DNA from: an uncultured Flavobacteriaceae bacterium
GTDB lineage: Bacteria > Bacteroidota > Bacteroidia > Flavobacteriales > Flavobacteriaceae
Direction: 5' to 3'
NCBI GenBank assembly: GCA_943788095.1
Contig: CALSOZ010000001.1
Span: 461,590 to 525,589 of the forward strand
DNA length: 64,000 nt
Under the pieces are notes generated by a model. That model ran no database searches and was not told where the DNA came from. It saw only the letters and a list, made by a program, of their open reading frames with translations. Each line of letters starts with the position of its first letter. The stretch's first letter is position 1. The translations under genes and the position numbers were made by a program. Of this stretch, positions 17,884-28,011 are shown piece by piece.

Positions 17884-20800
17884 ATGTCATCAAACAAGAA
17901 ATACTGGAAAAGTGTTGAGGAGTTAAATCCGAACCATAGTTCTGCTGTTGAGACGCTCAAGCAAAAGGAGTTTACAGAAGAAATTCCTGTAGATGAATTT
18001 TTAGGCGACAAAGAAACCCTAGAAGCATCCAGTACAACGCGTCGTGATTTCTTAAAATACGTTGGGTTCAGTACTGCCGCCGCTTCTTTAGCAGCTTGTG
18101 AAGGTCCTGTCATCAAATCAATTCCTTATGTCGTTCAACCAGAACAAATCATTCCTGGGGTTGCAAATTATTATGCAACTGCGATTGCTAACGGATACGA
18201 CTTTGCAAGTGTTTTAATTAAAACAAGAGAAGGCCGTCCTATTAAGGTTGAATCTAATAGTTTGGCAAAAGCCAACGGAGGAATTAACGCCCGAGTTCAA
18301 GCTTCTGTTTTAGATTTATATGACAACCAAAGAGTTGTAGGTCCACAAAAAGACGGACAAGCCATTAGTTGGGGCGAGCTTACCGCTGAAGTTGCTCAAA
18401 AATTAGAGTCTTTAAAAGGAACGGACAAATCGATTGTGTTATTAACACAGACTTTTGCAAGCCCATCGACTTCAAAGTTAATTGCGGACTTTAAACAAAA
18501 ATACACGAATGTAAGCCATGTGGTTTATGACGCGATATCAGAATCTGCAGCGGCGGATGCGTTCCAAAATAAATATGGCCAAAGAGGCTTAGTAAATTAC
18601 GATTTCTCAAAAGCCCAAACAATTGTTTCTATTGGCGCTGATTTCTTAGGCGATTGGCAAGGAGGTGGTTTTGATGCTGCTTATGCAAAAGGACGGATTC
18701 CAAAAAACGGAAAAATGTCTCGTCATATTCAGTTCGAAGCAAACATGACTTTATCTGGCGCAAACGCCGATAAACGGGTCGCAATTAAACCGTCTCAACA
18801 AAAAGTTGCACTTGCTAAATTATATGGAAAACTAACTGGAACGGCTGTTGGAGGCGATCTTCCAGCACATTTAGAAACTGCTGTAAATGCTGCCGCTTCT
18901 GAATTATTAAAAGCAGGATCTAACGCTGTGGTCCTTACAGGGATTCAAGATGTGAATGCACAAAACATCGTGTTAGCCATCAACGAAAAACTAAACAGTA
19001 AAGCGTTTGACACCAAAAACCCAATTCAAACCCGTCAAGGAAATAATATAGCGGTTGCAAAATTAGTGTCAGACATGAATGCTGGCAAGGTTGGCGCTCT
19101 CATCATGGCCGGGGTCAATCCAGCCTATACACTTCCAAATGCTTCTGCATTTGTTGAAGGATTAAAACAAACAGAATTATCAGTTGCCTTCAGCATGAAA
19201 AATGATGAAACCGCTTCTGTATCACAATATATTGCTGCTGCGCCTCATTATTTAGAGTCTTGGGGCGATTTAGAAACTAAAAAAGGTCATTTCGGACTGA
19301 TGCAGCCAACGATTCGTCCTTTATTTGATACCAAACAATTTCAAGAGGTATTACTTGAACTTCTGGGAGATTCAGGGTCGTATCATGATTTTGTAAAGTC
19401 GTATTGGAAACGCAATGTGCTTAATGGAACGTCATGGAATGATACTTTACATGATGGGGTTTATGTTTCTTCAAACTCTGCGACCATAGATACAGCAGAT
19501 GCTTTTGATGGAAGCGAAATTTTAGAACTAGGGGACGCTGTCACTGCACTTGCTGCAACAGCAACTTCTGGAATGGAGTTGACGCTCTACCCAAAAACAG
19601 GAATGGGCGATGGTCAACAAGCCAACAACCCTTGGTTACAAGAATTTCCAGATCCTTTGACTAGAACCACTTGGGATAACTACTTAACGGTCTCTGAATT
19701 TGATGGAAAAGCATTAGGCTTCTTTTTAGAAACAAGTACGTTTTTCAGTGAAAACAGTCATGATGCCAACGGTGGATTGAATGGAAAATATGCTAATGTT
19801 ACTGTAAATGGTGTCACTGTAAAAGTGCCAGTGATCATCCAACCAGGACAAGCAAGAGGTACGCTAGGAATGTCCTTTGGATATGGTCGTACGGAAGGCC
19901 TTAAAGCAGAAATGCAAACTGGTGTCAATGCGTATCCCTTATACAACGATTTTAACACGGTACAAACTGCCACTGTAGAGTTAACGGATGGCAAGCATGA
20001 ATTTGCTTGTGTTCAGTTACACAATACATTAATGGGTAGAGGTGATATCATCAAAGAAACAACTTTGGAGATCTTCAATACAGAATCTGCTGCCGATTGG
20101 AACCCAATGACCATGGTGTCATTGAACCATGAAGAAACACCAGTGGACTCTCCAGATGTAGATTTATGGGATGAATTTGACCGTTCGATTGGACATCATT
20201 TCAACCTGTCAATTGACTTAAACTCCTGTACAGGATGTGGAGCTTGTGTCATTGCATGTCATGCAGAAAATAACGTTCCCGTTGTAGGAAAACAAGAAAT
20301 TCGTAGAAGTCGCGATATGCACTGGCTACGTATCGATAGATATTATTCATCAGACGAAACGTTTGAAGGTGATAACACCACCAAAGATGATATTCAAGGT
20401 TTAGGAAGTTCATTAAGTACGTTTGGAGAGATGGAAATTCCATCTGAAAATCCACAAGTGGCTTTCCAACCTATCATGTGTCAGCATTGTAACCATGCAC
20501 CCTGTGAAACAGTGTGTCCAGTCGCTGCATCGTCTCATGGACGTCAGGGTCAAAATCACATGGCTTACAACCGATGTGTAGGAACACGTTACTGTGCCAA
20601 CAACTGTCCCTATAAAGTACGTCGATTCAACTGGTTCTTGTATAATGAGAATGACGAATTTGATTACCACATGAATAACGATTTAGGTCGTATGGTAATT
20701 AATCCAGATGTGACAGTTCGATCTAGAGGAGTTATGGAAAAATGTTCGATGTGTATTCAAATGACACAGAAAACAATCTTGGATGCCAAGCGCGATGGAA

Positions 20801-21003
20801 GAGAAGTGAATCCAGATGAATTCAAGACCGCATGTTCGTCTGCATGTGACTCTGGTGCGATTGCATTTGGAGATATAAATAATAAGAAAAGTGCGATTAC
20901 AAAACTTAAAGATGATGAGCGTGCTTATCATTTATTAGATCATGTTGGAACAAAACCAAATGTGGTGTATCAAGTAAAAGTAAGAAACACAAACGAAGCA
21001 TAA
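17884..21003 (+). CDS. actB: Alternative complex III subunit ActB (molybdopterin oxidoreductase-like plus iron-sulfur domains)
   Basis: 1039 residues. ActB fuses a cofactor-free molybdopterin-oxidoreductase-like domain (about 60-740) to a four-cluster ferredoxin domain (about 765-1010). The N-terminus has the TAT-variant signal TTRRDFLKYVGFSTAAASLAAC near residues 53-75, set back behind about 50 cytoplasmic residues as is characteristic of this family. Cluster-binding cysteines: CTGCGACVIAC, CQHCNHAPCETVC, CVGTRYCANNC and CSMCIQ with ACSSACDSG. It carries electrons from the quinol site toward the haems of ActA/ActE. Tandem with actA and actC (25 bases). Confidence 0.96.
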   Translation: MSSNKKYWKSVEELNPNHSSAVETLKQKEFTEEIPVDEFLGDKETLEASSTTRRDFLKYVGFSTAAASLAACEGPVIKSIPYVVQPEQIIPGVANYYATAIANGYDFASVLIKTREGRPIKVESNSLAKANGGINARVQASVLDLYDNQRVVGPQKDGQAISWGELTAEVAQKLESLKGTDKSIVLLTQTFASPSTSKLIADFKQKYTNVSHVVYDAISESAAADAFQNKYGQRGLVNYDFSKAQTIVSIGADFLGDWQGGGFDAAYAKGRIPKNGKMSRHIQFEANMTLSGANADKRVAIKPSQQKVALAKLYGKLTGTAVGGDLPAHLETAVNAAASELLKAGSNAVVLTGIQDVNAQNIVLAINEKLNSKAFDTKNPIQTRQGNNIAVAKLVSDMNAGKVGALIMAGVNPAYTLPNASAFVEGLKQTELSVAFSMKNDETASVSQYIAAAPHYLESWGDLETKKGHFGLMQPTIRPLFDTKQFQEVLLELLGDSGSYHDFVKSYWKRNVLNGTSWNDTLHDGVYVSSNSATIDTADAFDGSEILELGDAVTALAATATSGMELTLYPKTGMGDGQQANNPWLQEFPDPLTRTTWDNYLTVSEFDGKALGFFLETSTFFSENSHDANGGLNGKYANVTVNGVTVKVPVIIQPGQARGTLGMSFGYGRTEGLKAEMQTGVNAYPLYNDFNTVQTATVELTDGKHEFACVQLHNTLMGRGDIIKETTLEIFNTESAADWNPMTMVSLNHEETPVDSPDVDLWDEFDRSIGHHFNLSIDLNSCTGCGACVIACHAENNVPVVGKQEIRRSRDMHWLRIDRYYSSDETFEGDNTTKDDIQGLGSSLSTFGEMEIPSENPQVAFQPIMCQHCNHAPCETVCPVAASSHGRQGQNHMAYNRCVGTRYCANNCPYKVRRFNWFLYNENDEFDYHMNNDLGRMVINPDVTVRSRGVMEKCSMCIQMTQKTILDAKRDGREVNPDEFKTACSSACDSGAIAFGDINNKKSAITKLKDDERAYHLLDHVGTKPNVVYQVKVRNTNEA

Positions 21004-21028
21004 ATAATAAGAAATAATATAAAGGAAT

Positions 21029-22495
21029 ATGGCGTCTCATTACGAAGCACCTATCAGAAGACCATTAGTTACCGGGGAAAAATCATATCATGATGTAACC
21101 TTGGATGTTGTTGCACCTGTTGAAGGGAAAGCAAACAAACTATGGTGGGTAGTATTTTCTATTGCACTTGCAGCTTTTAGCTGGGGAATAGGGTGTATGA
21201 TTTATACCGTCTCTACGGGGATTGGTACTTGGGGTCTTAACAAAACCGTTGGTTGGGCTTGGGACATTACGAACTTCGTTTGGTGGGTTGGTATTGGACA
21301 TGCAGGAACCTTAATTTCGGCAGTATTACTATTATTCAGACAAAAATGGCGTATGGCCATTAACCGTTCTGCGGAAGCCATGACTATTTTTTCAGTAATT
21401 CAAGCAGGATTGTTTCCAATCATTCACATGGGTCGACCGTGGTTAGCATACTGGGTATTACCAATTCCAAATCAATTTGGATCGTTATGGGTTAACTTTA
21501 ACTCTCCATTATTGTGGGATGTATTTGCGATTTCTACCTATTTATCCGTTTCACTTGTTTTCTGGTGGACGGGTTTACTACCTGATTTTGCAATGATTCG
21601 AGATCGTGCTGTTAGACCATTCCAAAAGAAAATATACTCTTTATTGAGTTTTGGATGGAGTGGACGAGCAAAAGATTGGCAACGTTTTGAAGAAGTATCT
21701 TTAGTCCTTGCAGGTCTAGCTACTCCTTTGGTATTATCAGTACACACCATTGTATCCTTCGATTTTGCTACTTCGGTGATTCCAGGATGGCATACAACGA
21801 TTTTTCCACCATACTTTGTAGCAGGCGCAATTTTCTCTGGCTTCGCCATGGTGAATACTTTATTAATTATCATGCGTAAAGTATGTAGTTTAGAAGATTA
21901 TATTACGGTACAACACATCGAATTGATGAATATAGTCATAATGATTACAGGCTCTATTGTAGGAGTTGCTTATATCACAGAGCTGTTTATCGCTTGGTAT
22001 TCTGGAGTTGAATATGAACAATATGCATTCTTAAACAGAGCAACAGGACCATACGCTTGGGCTTATTGGGCCATGATGTCATGTAATGTATTTTCACCAC
22101 AATTCATGTGGTTCAAAAGATTAAGAACGAGTATTATGTTTTCATTCTTTATCTCAATTGTTGTCAACATCGGAATGTGGTTTGAACGTTTTGTGATTAT
22201 TGTAACGTCTCTTCACCGAGATTACTTACCATCTTCATGGACCATGTTCTCCCCAACATTTGTAGATATTGGTATTTTTATTGGTACGATTGGTTTCTTC
22301 TTTGTATTATTTTTGTTATATGCAAGAACATTCCCAGTCATTGCCCAAGCAGAAGTCAAAACAATATTAAAGTCTTCAGGACAACGCTATAAAAACATTA
22401 GAGAAGCAGGAGATAGCTTAGTCGGAACCGGTTCAGATAAACGAACGGCTCCTAAGTTAAAACCAGCCAAAACACCTAAAAAGAAAAAAGAGTAG
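21029..22495 (+). CDS. actC: Alternative complex III subunit ActC (NrfD-like, quinol-binding)
   Basis: 488 residues, integral membrane protein with about ten hydrophobic helices and the NrfD/PsrC fold. Recognisable stretches are YHDVTLDVVAPVEGK at the N-terminus, WWVGIGHAGTLISAVLLLFRQ, FPIIHMGRPWLAYW, LSVHTIVSFDFATSVIPGWH and the terminal basic tail KLKPAKTPKKKKE. The family binds menaquinol near the periplasmic side and, with ActF, has been proposed to help move protons. It overlaps nothing and is followed by actD after 3 bases. Confidence 0.95.
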   Translation: MASHYEAPIRRPLVTGEKSYHDVTLDVVAPVEGKANKLWWVVFSIALAAFSWGIGCMIYTVSTGIGTWGLNKTVGWAWDITNFVWWVGIGHAGTLISAVLLLFRQKWRMAINRSAEAMTIFSVIQAGLFPIIHMGRPWLAYWVLPIPNQFGSLWVNFNSPLLWDVFAISTYLSVSLVFWWTGLLPDFAMIRDRAVRPFQKKIYSLLSFGWSGRAKDWQRFEEVSLVLAGLATPLVLSVHTIVSFDFATSVIPGWHTTIFPPYFVAGAIFSGFAMVNTLLIIMRKVCSLEDYITVQHIELMNIVIMITGSIVGVAYITELFIAWYSGVEYEQYAFLNRATGPYAWAYWAMMSCNVFSPQFMWFKRLRTSIMFSFFISIVVNIGMWFERFVIIVTSLHRDYLPSSWTMFSPTFVDIGIFIGTIGFFFVLFLLYARTFPVIAQAEVKTILKSSGQRYKNIREAGDSLVGTGSDKRTAPKLKPAKTPKKKKE

Positions 22496-22498
22496 CCT

Positions 22499-23032
22499 AT
22501 GGGATCTTCTAAAGTTATTCACGCACTGTACACGGATGATGATGTGTTGCTAGCAGCAGTCAAAGCCGTTAAGAACGAAAAGCATCATATCGAAGAGATA
22601 TTTACGCCTTTTCCAGTTCATGGACTGGACAAAGCGATGGGATTAGAACCCACTCGAATTGCCATTGCCGCCTTTATGTATGGCTGTGTTGGTTTGATAG
22701 TGGCCACTGTTATGATGAATTATATTATGATTGAAGACTGGCCTCAAAATATTGGGGGAAAACCAAGTTTCAGTTATATCGAAAACATGCCAGCATTTGT
22801 GCCAATCATGTTTGAATTAACCGTCTTTTTTGCAGCTCACCTAATGGTGATTACCTTCTACTTAAGAAGTAGAATGTGGCCATTTAAAAATGCAGAAAAT
22901 CCGGATCCAAGAACAACCGATGACCATTTTTTAATGGAAATCCCTGTTCATGATAATGAAAAAGAATTAACAACCTTGCTGACCCAAACTGGCGCAGTAG
23001 AGGTTCATATCGTCGAAAAAGAAGCACATTAG
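22499..23032 (+). CDS. actD: Alternative complex III subunit ActD (DUF3341)
   Basis: 177 residues. The N-terminal third is soluble (HALYTDDDVLLAAVKAVK, IEEIFTPFPVHGLDKAMGL), followed by two transmembrane helices (FMYGCVGLIVATVMMNYIMI and FELTVFFAAHLMVITFYL), matching DUF3341. It packs against ActC in the complex and has no cofactor motif. Three bases after actC and one base before actE, so translation is probably coupled. Confidence 0.94.
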   Translation: MGSSKVIHALYTDDDVLLAAVKAVKNEKHHIEEIFTPFPVHGLDKAMGLEPTRIAIAAFMYGCVGLIVATVMMNYIMIEDWPQNIGGKPSFSYIENMPAFVPIMFELTVFFAAHLMVITFYLRSRMWPFKNAENPDPRTTDDHFLMEIPVHDNEKELTTLLTQTGAVEVHIVEKEAH

Positions 23033-23033
23033 T

Positions 23034-23588
23034 ATGATGAAAAGTGTATCAAAAATAATCGTCTTAGCATTGGTTTTAGCCACTGTGTTTTCATGTCAAA
23101 ATGATAACAGTCCAAACTACCAATACTTTCCAAACATGTATGCACCTATTGGCTATGAAGCTTATGGTGAATACGATGTTTTTCCAAACTCACAAGAGGC
23201 ATTATTGCCTGTCGAAGGAACGATCTCTAGAGGTCATTCTTTATACGAGTTTGAAAACACAAATGAAGGCTATGCTGCCGCACTTTCTGATCTCAAATCA
23301 CCTCTAGCTTCTGCAGAACTGGATGCTAAAAGAGGAAAAGAACTCTACGAAATTTATTGTGGAATTTGCCATGGTAACAAAGGCGCTGGACAAGGAATGC
23401 TAGTGAAAAGAGAAAAAATTCTTGGGGTACCAAGTTATGCAGATAGAGCGATCACGGAAGGAAGTATTTATCATGTGATCTATTATGGCAAAAACACCAT
23501 GGGGTCTTACGCGAATTTATTAAACGAGGAAGAACGTTGGCAAGTGACTGCTTACGTTGAAACCCTTAGAGCAGAATTAAAAAAATAA
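23034..23588 (+). CDS. actE: Alternative complex III subunit ActE, monoheme cytochrome c lipoprotein
   Basis: 184 residues. A lipoprotein signal is seen (MMKSVSKIIVLALVLATVFSC, Cys21). The cytochrome c domain has one haem site, YCGICHG, and the probable distal Met in YYGKNTMGSYANLL. The N-terminal segment (FPNMYAPIGYEAYGEYDVFPNSQEAL) is typical of ActE. It relays electrons within or out of the complex in the periplasm. Start could be the first or second of two adjacent ATGs (23034 or 23037). Tightly packed between actD and actF. Confidence 0.93.
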   Translation: MMKSVSKIIVLALVLATVFSCQNDNSPNYQYFPNMYAPIGYEAYGEYDVFPNSQEALLPVEGTISRGHSLYEFENTNEGYAAALSDLKSPLASAELDAKRGKELYEIYCGICHGNKGAGQGMLVKREKILGVPSYADRAITEGSIYHVIYYGKNTMGSYANLLNEEERWQVTAYVETLRAELKK

Positions 23589-23610
23589 GAAAAGCAAAAC
23601 ATTTATATAC

Positions 23611-25017
23611 ATGTACACGTTTTCAAAAAGACTAAAAATTGTTTCAATCCTTCTATTCGTTGTTGGCGCTATAGGATGGGGAACAAGTTATGTAGCAACA
23701 CATGGACTAACTCTCGAGGATGTTAAAGTGCTGTTAGCAGAAGAAAATTCGCACCATGGTGCAGACGCTACTCATGCAGAAGAAGCAACACACCACGACG
23801 CAGAAACAAACGCGGAGGCGCATGCTGCAATGATCCATTCAACTCATGATTCAGACAATCAAGCCGATGAAGCACACGCTGAAGTTGCTCATGGAACGGA
23901 AGCACACCACGATGATGCACATGCCGAACATGTATTACACCAAATGCACAACAGACCTTATGCAGCATTATACGTAGCAGCGTTTTTCTTTTTTATGATT
24001 TCTTTAGGGGTCTTAGCTTTTTACGGGATACAATATGCAGCTCAGGCTGGATGGTCACCAGTGCTTTTTAGAGTGATGGAAGCGATTACCTATTATGTAT
24101 TACCTGGAGGATTAATTGTTTTGGGAATTGCATTATGGGCAGGAGATCATATCTTTATTTGGATGGACCCAGAAGTCGTTGCACATGATGCACTGATTCA
24201 AGCAAAAGCAGGCTGGTTAGATAAAACTTGGTTTGCTATACGAGGCTTGATATTTATTTCTGGATGGAGTTTATACCGTTATTTCTCTCGAAAATTCTCA
24301 CTTGCACAAGATTTAGCAGAGGTGAATGACAACCGTAATTTCAAAAAGAACTTTAGAATTTCAGCTGCATTCCTAGTATTTTATATCTATACAGAATCCA
24401 TCATGTCTTGGGACTGGATTATGAGTGTAGATCCACACTGGTTTAGTACATTATTTGGATGGTATGTATTTGCAAGTATGTTTGTCAGTGGAATCACCGT
24501 GATTGCATTGATAACAATCTATCTAAAATCTAAAGGATTGATGGAATTTGTAAACGACAGTCATTTACACGATTTAGCAAAATTTATGTTTGCAATTAGT
24601 GTGTTTTGGACTTACTTATGGTTCTCACAATTCATGCTAATTTGGTATGCAAACATTCCAGAAGAGGTGACCTATTTTGTAACCCGAATTGAAGACTATA
24701 ACTTACCATTTTTCGGAATGATCATTTTAAACTTTATTTTCCCATTCTTAGTGCTTATGAATAGTGATTATAAGCGTGTACCATGGTTTATTGTCATGGC
24801 AGGTATTGTAATTTTATTCGGTCATTATATAGATATTTTCAACATGATTATGCCGGCAACAGTAGGGGATCGATGGTTTATAGGCGTACCTGAAATTAGT
24901 GCTATTTTATTATTCCTTGGATTGTTCTTATTCATTGTTTTTTATGCGCTTTCAAAAGCACCATTATTAGCAAAAGGAAATCCGTTTATCAAGGAAAGCG
25001 AACACTTTCATTATTAA
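23611..25017 (+). CDS. actF: Alternative complex III subunit ActF with histidine-rich insert
   Basis: 468 residues, polytopic homologue of ActC. After the first helix (SILLFVVGAIGWGTSYVATHG) there is an insert of about 70 residues (roughly 43-113) containing 16 histidines with many Ala, Glu and Asp (for example THHDAETNAEAHAAM and HHDDAHAEHVLHQMHN). The remaining helices follow, including YTESIMSWDWIMSVDPHWFSTLFGWYVF, the family's most conserved block. The insert lies at a membrane face and could bind metal ions or act as a buffer; that is not established. Followed by coxB after 28 bases. Confidence 0.94.
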   Translation: MYTFSKRLKIVSILLFVVGAIGWGTSYVATHGLTLEDVKVLLAEENSHHGADATHAEEATHHDAETNAEAHAAMIHSTHDSDNQADEAHAEVAHGTEAHHDDAHAEHVLHQMHNRPYAALYVAAFFFFMISLGVLAFYGIQYAAQAGWSPVLFRVMEAITYYVLPGGLIVLGIALWAGDHIFIWMDPEVVAHDALIQAKAGWLDKTWFAIRGLIFISGWSLYRYFSRKFSLAQDLAEVNDNRNFKKNFRISAAFLVFYIYTESIMSWDWIMSVDPHWFSTLFGWYVFASMFVSGITVIALITIYLKSKGLMEFVNDSHLHDLAKFMFAISVFWTYLWFSQFMLIWYANIPEEVTYFVTRIEDYNLPFFGMIILNFIFPFLVLMNSDYKRVPWFIVMAGIVILFGHYIDIFNMIMPATVGDRWFIGVPEISAILLFLGLFLFIVFYALSKAPLLAKGNPFIKESEHFHY

Positions 25018-25045
25018 TTAAAATTTAAAAAGACAACATATAACG

Positions 25046-26116
25046 ATGACTGGCTTATTAACAATATTAATTTTATTAGGGATCACAATTGCAATTTGGC
25101 AAATGGTCAAAACCTTTGATTTAGCACAAGTAAATAAAGATGTATCTCAAGTTGCCAACGATGGTGATAACAAAGTCCAAGGATACCTCATGTTGGCCTT
25201 TTTAGGCTTTATATACGGAATCACAATTGTTTCATTTGCATTGTGGGGCGATTTGCCATTAACCTCAAATTCGGCCTCTGAACACGGCCCTGAAATCGAT
25301 CGACTAATGATCATTTCAATGGTGGTTATTTTTATAGTACAGACCATTACACAGTTTTTGCTACACTATTTCGCATTTAAATATAGAGGCGAAAAAGGAC
25401 GTAAAGCATTGTTTTATGCGGATAACGATAAACTAGAATTTATCTGGACGGTCATTCCAGTTATTGTTTTAGCAGGATTGATTATGTATGGGTTATTCAC
25501 ATGGACGGACATCATGACAATTGACGAAGATGAAGATCCAATAGTCATTGAGCTTTATGCACAACAATTTAACTGGAAAGCTCGCTATGCTGGCCAAGAC
25601 AACGTTTTAGGTAAAGCAAATGTACGACTCATCAACCTTGATAATGCCAATATTTTAGGATTAGATGAAGCAGATCCAAATGCACAAGATGATATCATCA
25701 CTACAGAATTACACCTTCCTGTCGGCATTCCAGTATTATTCAAAATGCGTTCACAAGATGTGTTACATTCAGCGTATATGCCTCACTTTAGAGCACAAAT
25801 GAATTGTGTTCCGGGTATGATCACGCAGTTCGCGTTCACACCAACGGTGACCACTGAAGAAATGCGATTGAATCCAGATATTTATGAAAAAGTAAAAAAC
25901 ATTAATAAAATCAGAGTCAATAAAAGTAAAAAACTTCAATCTAAAGGCGAAGAGCCTTTAGATAGTTATGAGTTTGATTATTTATTACTTTGTAATAAAA
26001 TATGTGGAAAGTCACACTATAACATGCAAATGAAAATCATTGTAGAATCGGAAGAAGATTACAAAGCATGGTTACAAGAACAAAAATTATTCAAGAACTC
26101 CCTAGTTCAAAATTAA
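25046..26116 (+). CDS. coxB: Cytochrome c oxidase subunit II
   Basis: 356 residues. Two transmembrane helices in the first half flank a conserved ADNDKLEFIWTVIPVIVL segment. The periplasmic cupredoxin domain carries the CuA ligands: His in VLHSAYMPHF, then CNKICGKSHYNMQM near the C-terminus (Cys, Cys, His, Met). The metal-bridging motif reads CNKIC rather than CSELC; the replaced Glu normally contributes only a backbone carbonyl. No cytochrome c extension. It directly follows actF, which supports an ActABCDEF-oxidase supercomplex as described for Flavobacterium. Coupled to coxA (28 bases). Confidence 0.95.
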   Translation: MTGLLTILILLGITIAIWQMVKTFDLAQVNKDVSQVANDGDNKVQGYLMLAFLGFIYGITIVSFALWGDLPLTSNSASEHGPEIDRLMIISMVVIFIVQTITQFLLHYFAFKYRGEKGRKALFYADNDKLEFIWTVIPVIVLAGLIMYGLFTWTDIMTIDEDEDPIVIELYAQQFNWKARYAGQDNVLGKANVRLINLDNANILGLDEADPNAQDDIITTELHLPVGIPVLFKMRSQDVLHSAYMPHFRAQMNCVPGMITQFAFTPTVTTEEMRLNPDIYEKVKNINKIRVNKSKKLQSKGEEPLDSYEFDYLLLCNKICGKSHYNMQMKIIVESEEDYKAWLQEQKLFKNSLVQN

Positions 26117-26144
26117 AAAATTAAAGAAATAACAACATAAGATT

Positions 26145-27938
26145 ATGTCAGCACAGGTAGATACTCACGCACACGAAGACGATCATGGACATCATCCTAA
26201 AGAAACCTTCATAACGAAGTACATCTTTTGTCAGGATCACAAAATGATCGCTAAGCAGTACTTGATTACTGGGATTATTATGGGTGTAGTTGGGATTTTA
26301 ATGTCTCTATTAATGCGGATGCAAATCGCATGGCCTACACAACCAAACGTCATCTTTGAAGCTCTTTTAGGAAAGTGGGCACCAGGAGGTGTGATGGATG
26401 CAGATATCTATTTAGCCTTGGTCACCATTCACGGAACCATTATGGTATTCTTTGTATTGACGGCAGGTTTAAGTGGAACTTTTAGTAACCTTTTAATCCC
26501 ATTGCAAATTGGCGCAAGAGATATGGCCTCTGGATTCCTAAATATGGTTTCCTACTGGTTATTCTTTTTGTCAAGTGTTATTATGATTATTTCCCTGTTT
26601 GTGGAAGCTGGGCCAGCCGCCGCAGGATGGACAATCTACCCTCCATTAAGTGCCTTGCCATTAGCACAAGGTGGATCGGGCGCAGGAATGACCTTGTGGT
26701 TAGTTTCCATGGCGATCTTTATCGCATCCTCCTTATTAGGATCTTTAAATTACATCGTAACCGTTTTAAATCTCAGAACAAAAGGGATGTCAATGACAAG
26801 ATTACCACTAACAATATGGGCATTTTTCATCACTGCTGTGATTGGAGTCGTTTCGTTTCCAGTTTTATTATCGGCAGCATTGTTGTTAATTATGGACCGT
26901 AGTTTTGGAACCTCTTTCTTTTTATCGGATATATTTATTCAAGGGGAAGTTTTACATTACCAAGGTGGATCTCCCGTATTATTCGAACATTTATTCTGGT
27001 TCTTAGGACACCCAGAAGTATATATTGTATTATTACCAGCCTTAGGAATTACTTCTGAAGTCATTGCGACAAACTCACGTAAACCAATTTTTGGATACCG
27101 TGCTATGGTTGCGTCTATATTAGCGATTGCTTTCTTATCAACAATTGTATGGGGACACCATATGTTTATCTCAGGAATGAATCCATTTTTAGGATCCGTA
27201 TTTACATTCACCACCTTATTAATAGCCATACCATCGGCTGTAAAAGCGTTTAATTACATCACTACATTGTGGAAAGGGAATTTACAACTGAATCCAGCCA
27301 TGTTGTTTTCCATTGGTTTAGTATCCACCTTTATTACAGGAGGATTGACAGGGATTATCCTTGGAGACAGTGCTTTAGATATCAATGTTCACGACACGTA
27401 TTTTGTAGTAGCTCACTTCCATTTAGTAATGGGAATATCTGCGCTCTACGGACTGTTTGCAGGAGTTTACCATTGGTTCCCAAAAATGTTTGGACGGATG
27501 CTTAATAAAAACTTAGGATACATTCACTTTTGGGTGACGGCTATTTGTGCCTACGGCGTATTTTTCCCAATGCACTTTATTGGGATGGCAGGGTTGCCAA
27601 GACGTTATTACACCAACAGTAACTTTCCATTATTTGATGATACTTCAAATGTTCAGATTTTAATTACAGTCTTTGCACTTGTCGGTGGCGTTTTTCAATT
27701 GGTGTTTTTATGGAACTTCTTTCATAGTATATTTTATGGAAAAAAAGCTGAGCAAAACCCTTGGAGATCTAACACTTTAGAGTGGACAACTCCTGTTGAG
27801 CATATGCACGGAAACTGGCCAGGAGCAATTCCTCATGTACACCGTTGGGCTTATGACTACAGCAAACCGGGTCACGATGAAGACTTTGTACAACAACACG
27901 TCCCTTTAAAAGAAGGAGAAGAAGAACTTCAACATTAA
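26145..27938 (+). CDS. coxA: Cytochrome c oxidase subunit I
   Basis: 597 residues, about twelve transmembrane helices, catalytic subunit of a haem-copper oxidase. The low-spin haem His lies in LVTIHGTIMVFFV, the CuB site in GHPEVYIVLLPALG with WGHHMFISGMNP, and the haem a3 region in DTYFVVAHFHLVMG. GHPEVYI retains the His-Tyr pair of A-type oxidases. The N-terminus is His-rich (THAHEDDHGHHPKE). No subunit III or IV follows; ruvB comes next after a strong terminator, so those subunits must be encoded elsewhere. Confidence 0.97.
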   Translation: MSAQVDTHAHEDDHGHHPKETFITKYIFCQDHKMIAKQYLITGIIMGVVGILMSLLMRMQIAWPTQPNVIFEALLGKWAPGGVMDADIYLALVTIHGTIMVFFVLTAGLSGTFSNLLIPLQIGARDMASGFLNMVSYWLFFLSSVIMIISLFVEAGPAAAGWTIYPPLSALPLAQGGSGAGMTLWLVSMAIFIASSLLGSLNYIVTVLNLRTKGMSMTRLPLTIWAFFITAVIGVVSFPVLLSAALLLIMDRSFGTSFFLSDIFIQGEVLHYQGGSPVLFEHLFWFLGHPEVYIVLLPALGITSEVIATNSRKPIFGYRAMVASILAIAFLSTIVWGHHMFISGMNPFLGSVFTFTTLLIAIPSAVKAFNYITTLWKGNLQLNPAMLFSIGLVSTFITGGLTGIILGDSALDINVHDTYFVVAHFHLVMGISALYGLFAGVYHWFPKMFGRMLNKNLGYIHFWVTAICAYGVFFPMHFIGMAGLPRRYYTNSNFPLFDDTSNVQILITVFALVGGVFQLVFLWNFFHSIFYGKKAEQNPWRSNTLEWTTPVEHMHGNWPGAIPHVHRWAYDYSKPGHDEDFVQQHVPLKEGEEELQH

Positions 27939-27963
27939 TAGCTTATAACTTATTAGTATATTT

Positions 27964-27995
27964 AAAAGCCTTTCTTAAAACAAGAAAGGCTTTTT
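27964..27995 (+). terminator. Intrinsic terminator after coxA
   Basis: AAAAGCCTTTCTT (27964-27976) pairs with AAGAAAGGCTTTT (27982-27994) around loop AAAAC, followed by T residues. It closes the act-cox operon and overlaps the upstream part of the ruvB promoter region. Confidence 0.85.
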
Positions 27996-27998
27996 CTT

Positions 27999-28006
27999 TA
28001 TATTTG
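27999..28006 (+). promoter_or_regulatory. -7 box of ruvB, implying a very short or absent leader
   Basis: TATATTTG fits TANNTTTG and ends 5 bases before the ATG at 28012. No -33 TTTG is present at the normal spacing, since that region is the coxA terminator. Confidence 0.45.
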
Positions 28007-28011
28007 TGTAT

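Noticed and set aside
23748..23950. Hydrophilic repeat as a separate gene within actF
   Set aside because: It is in the actF frame and is flanked by conserved helices on both sides.
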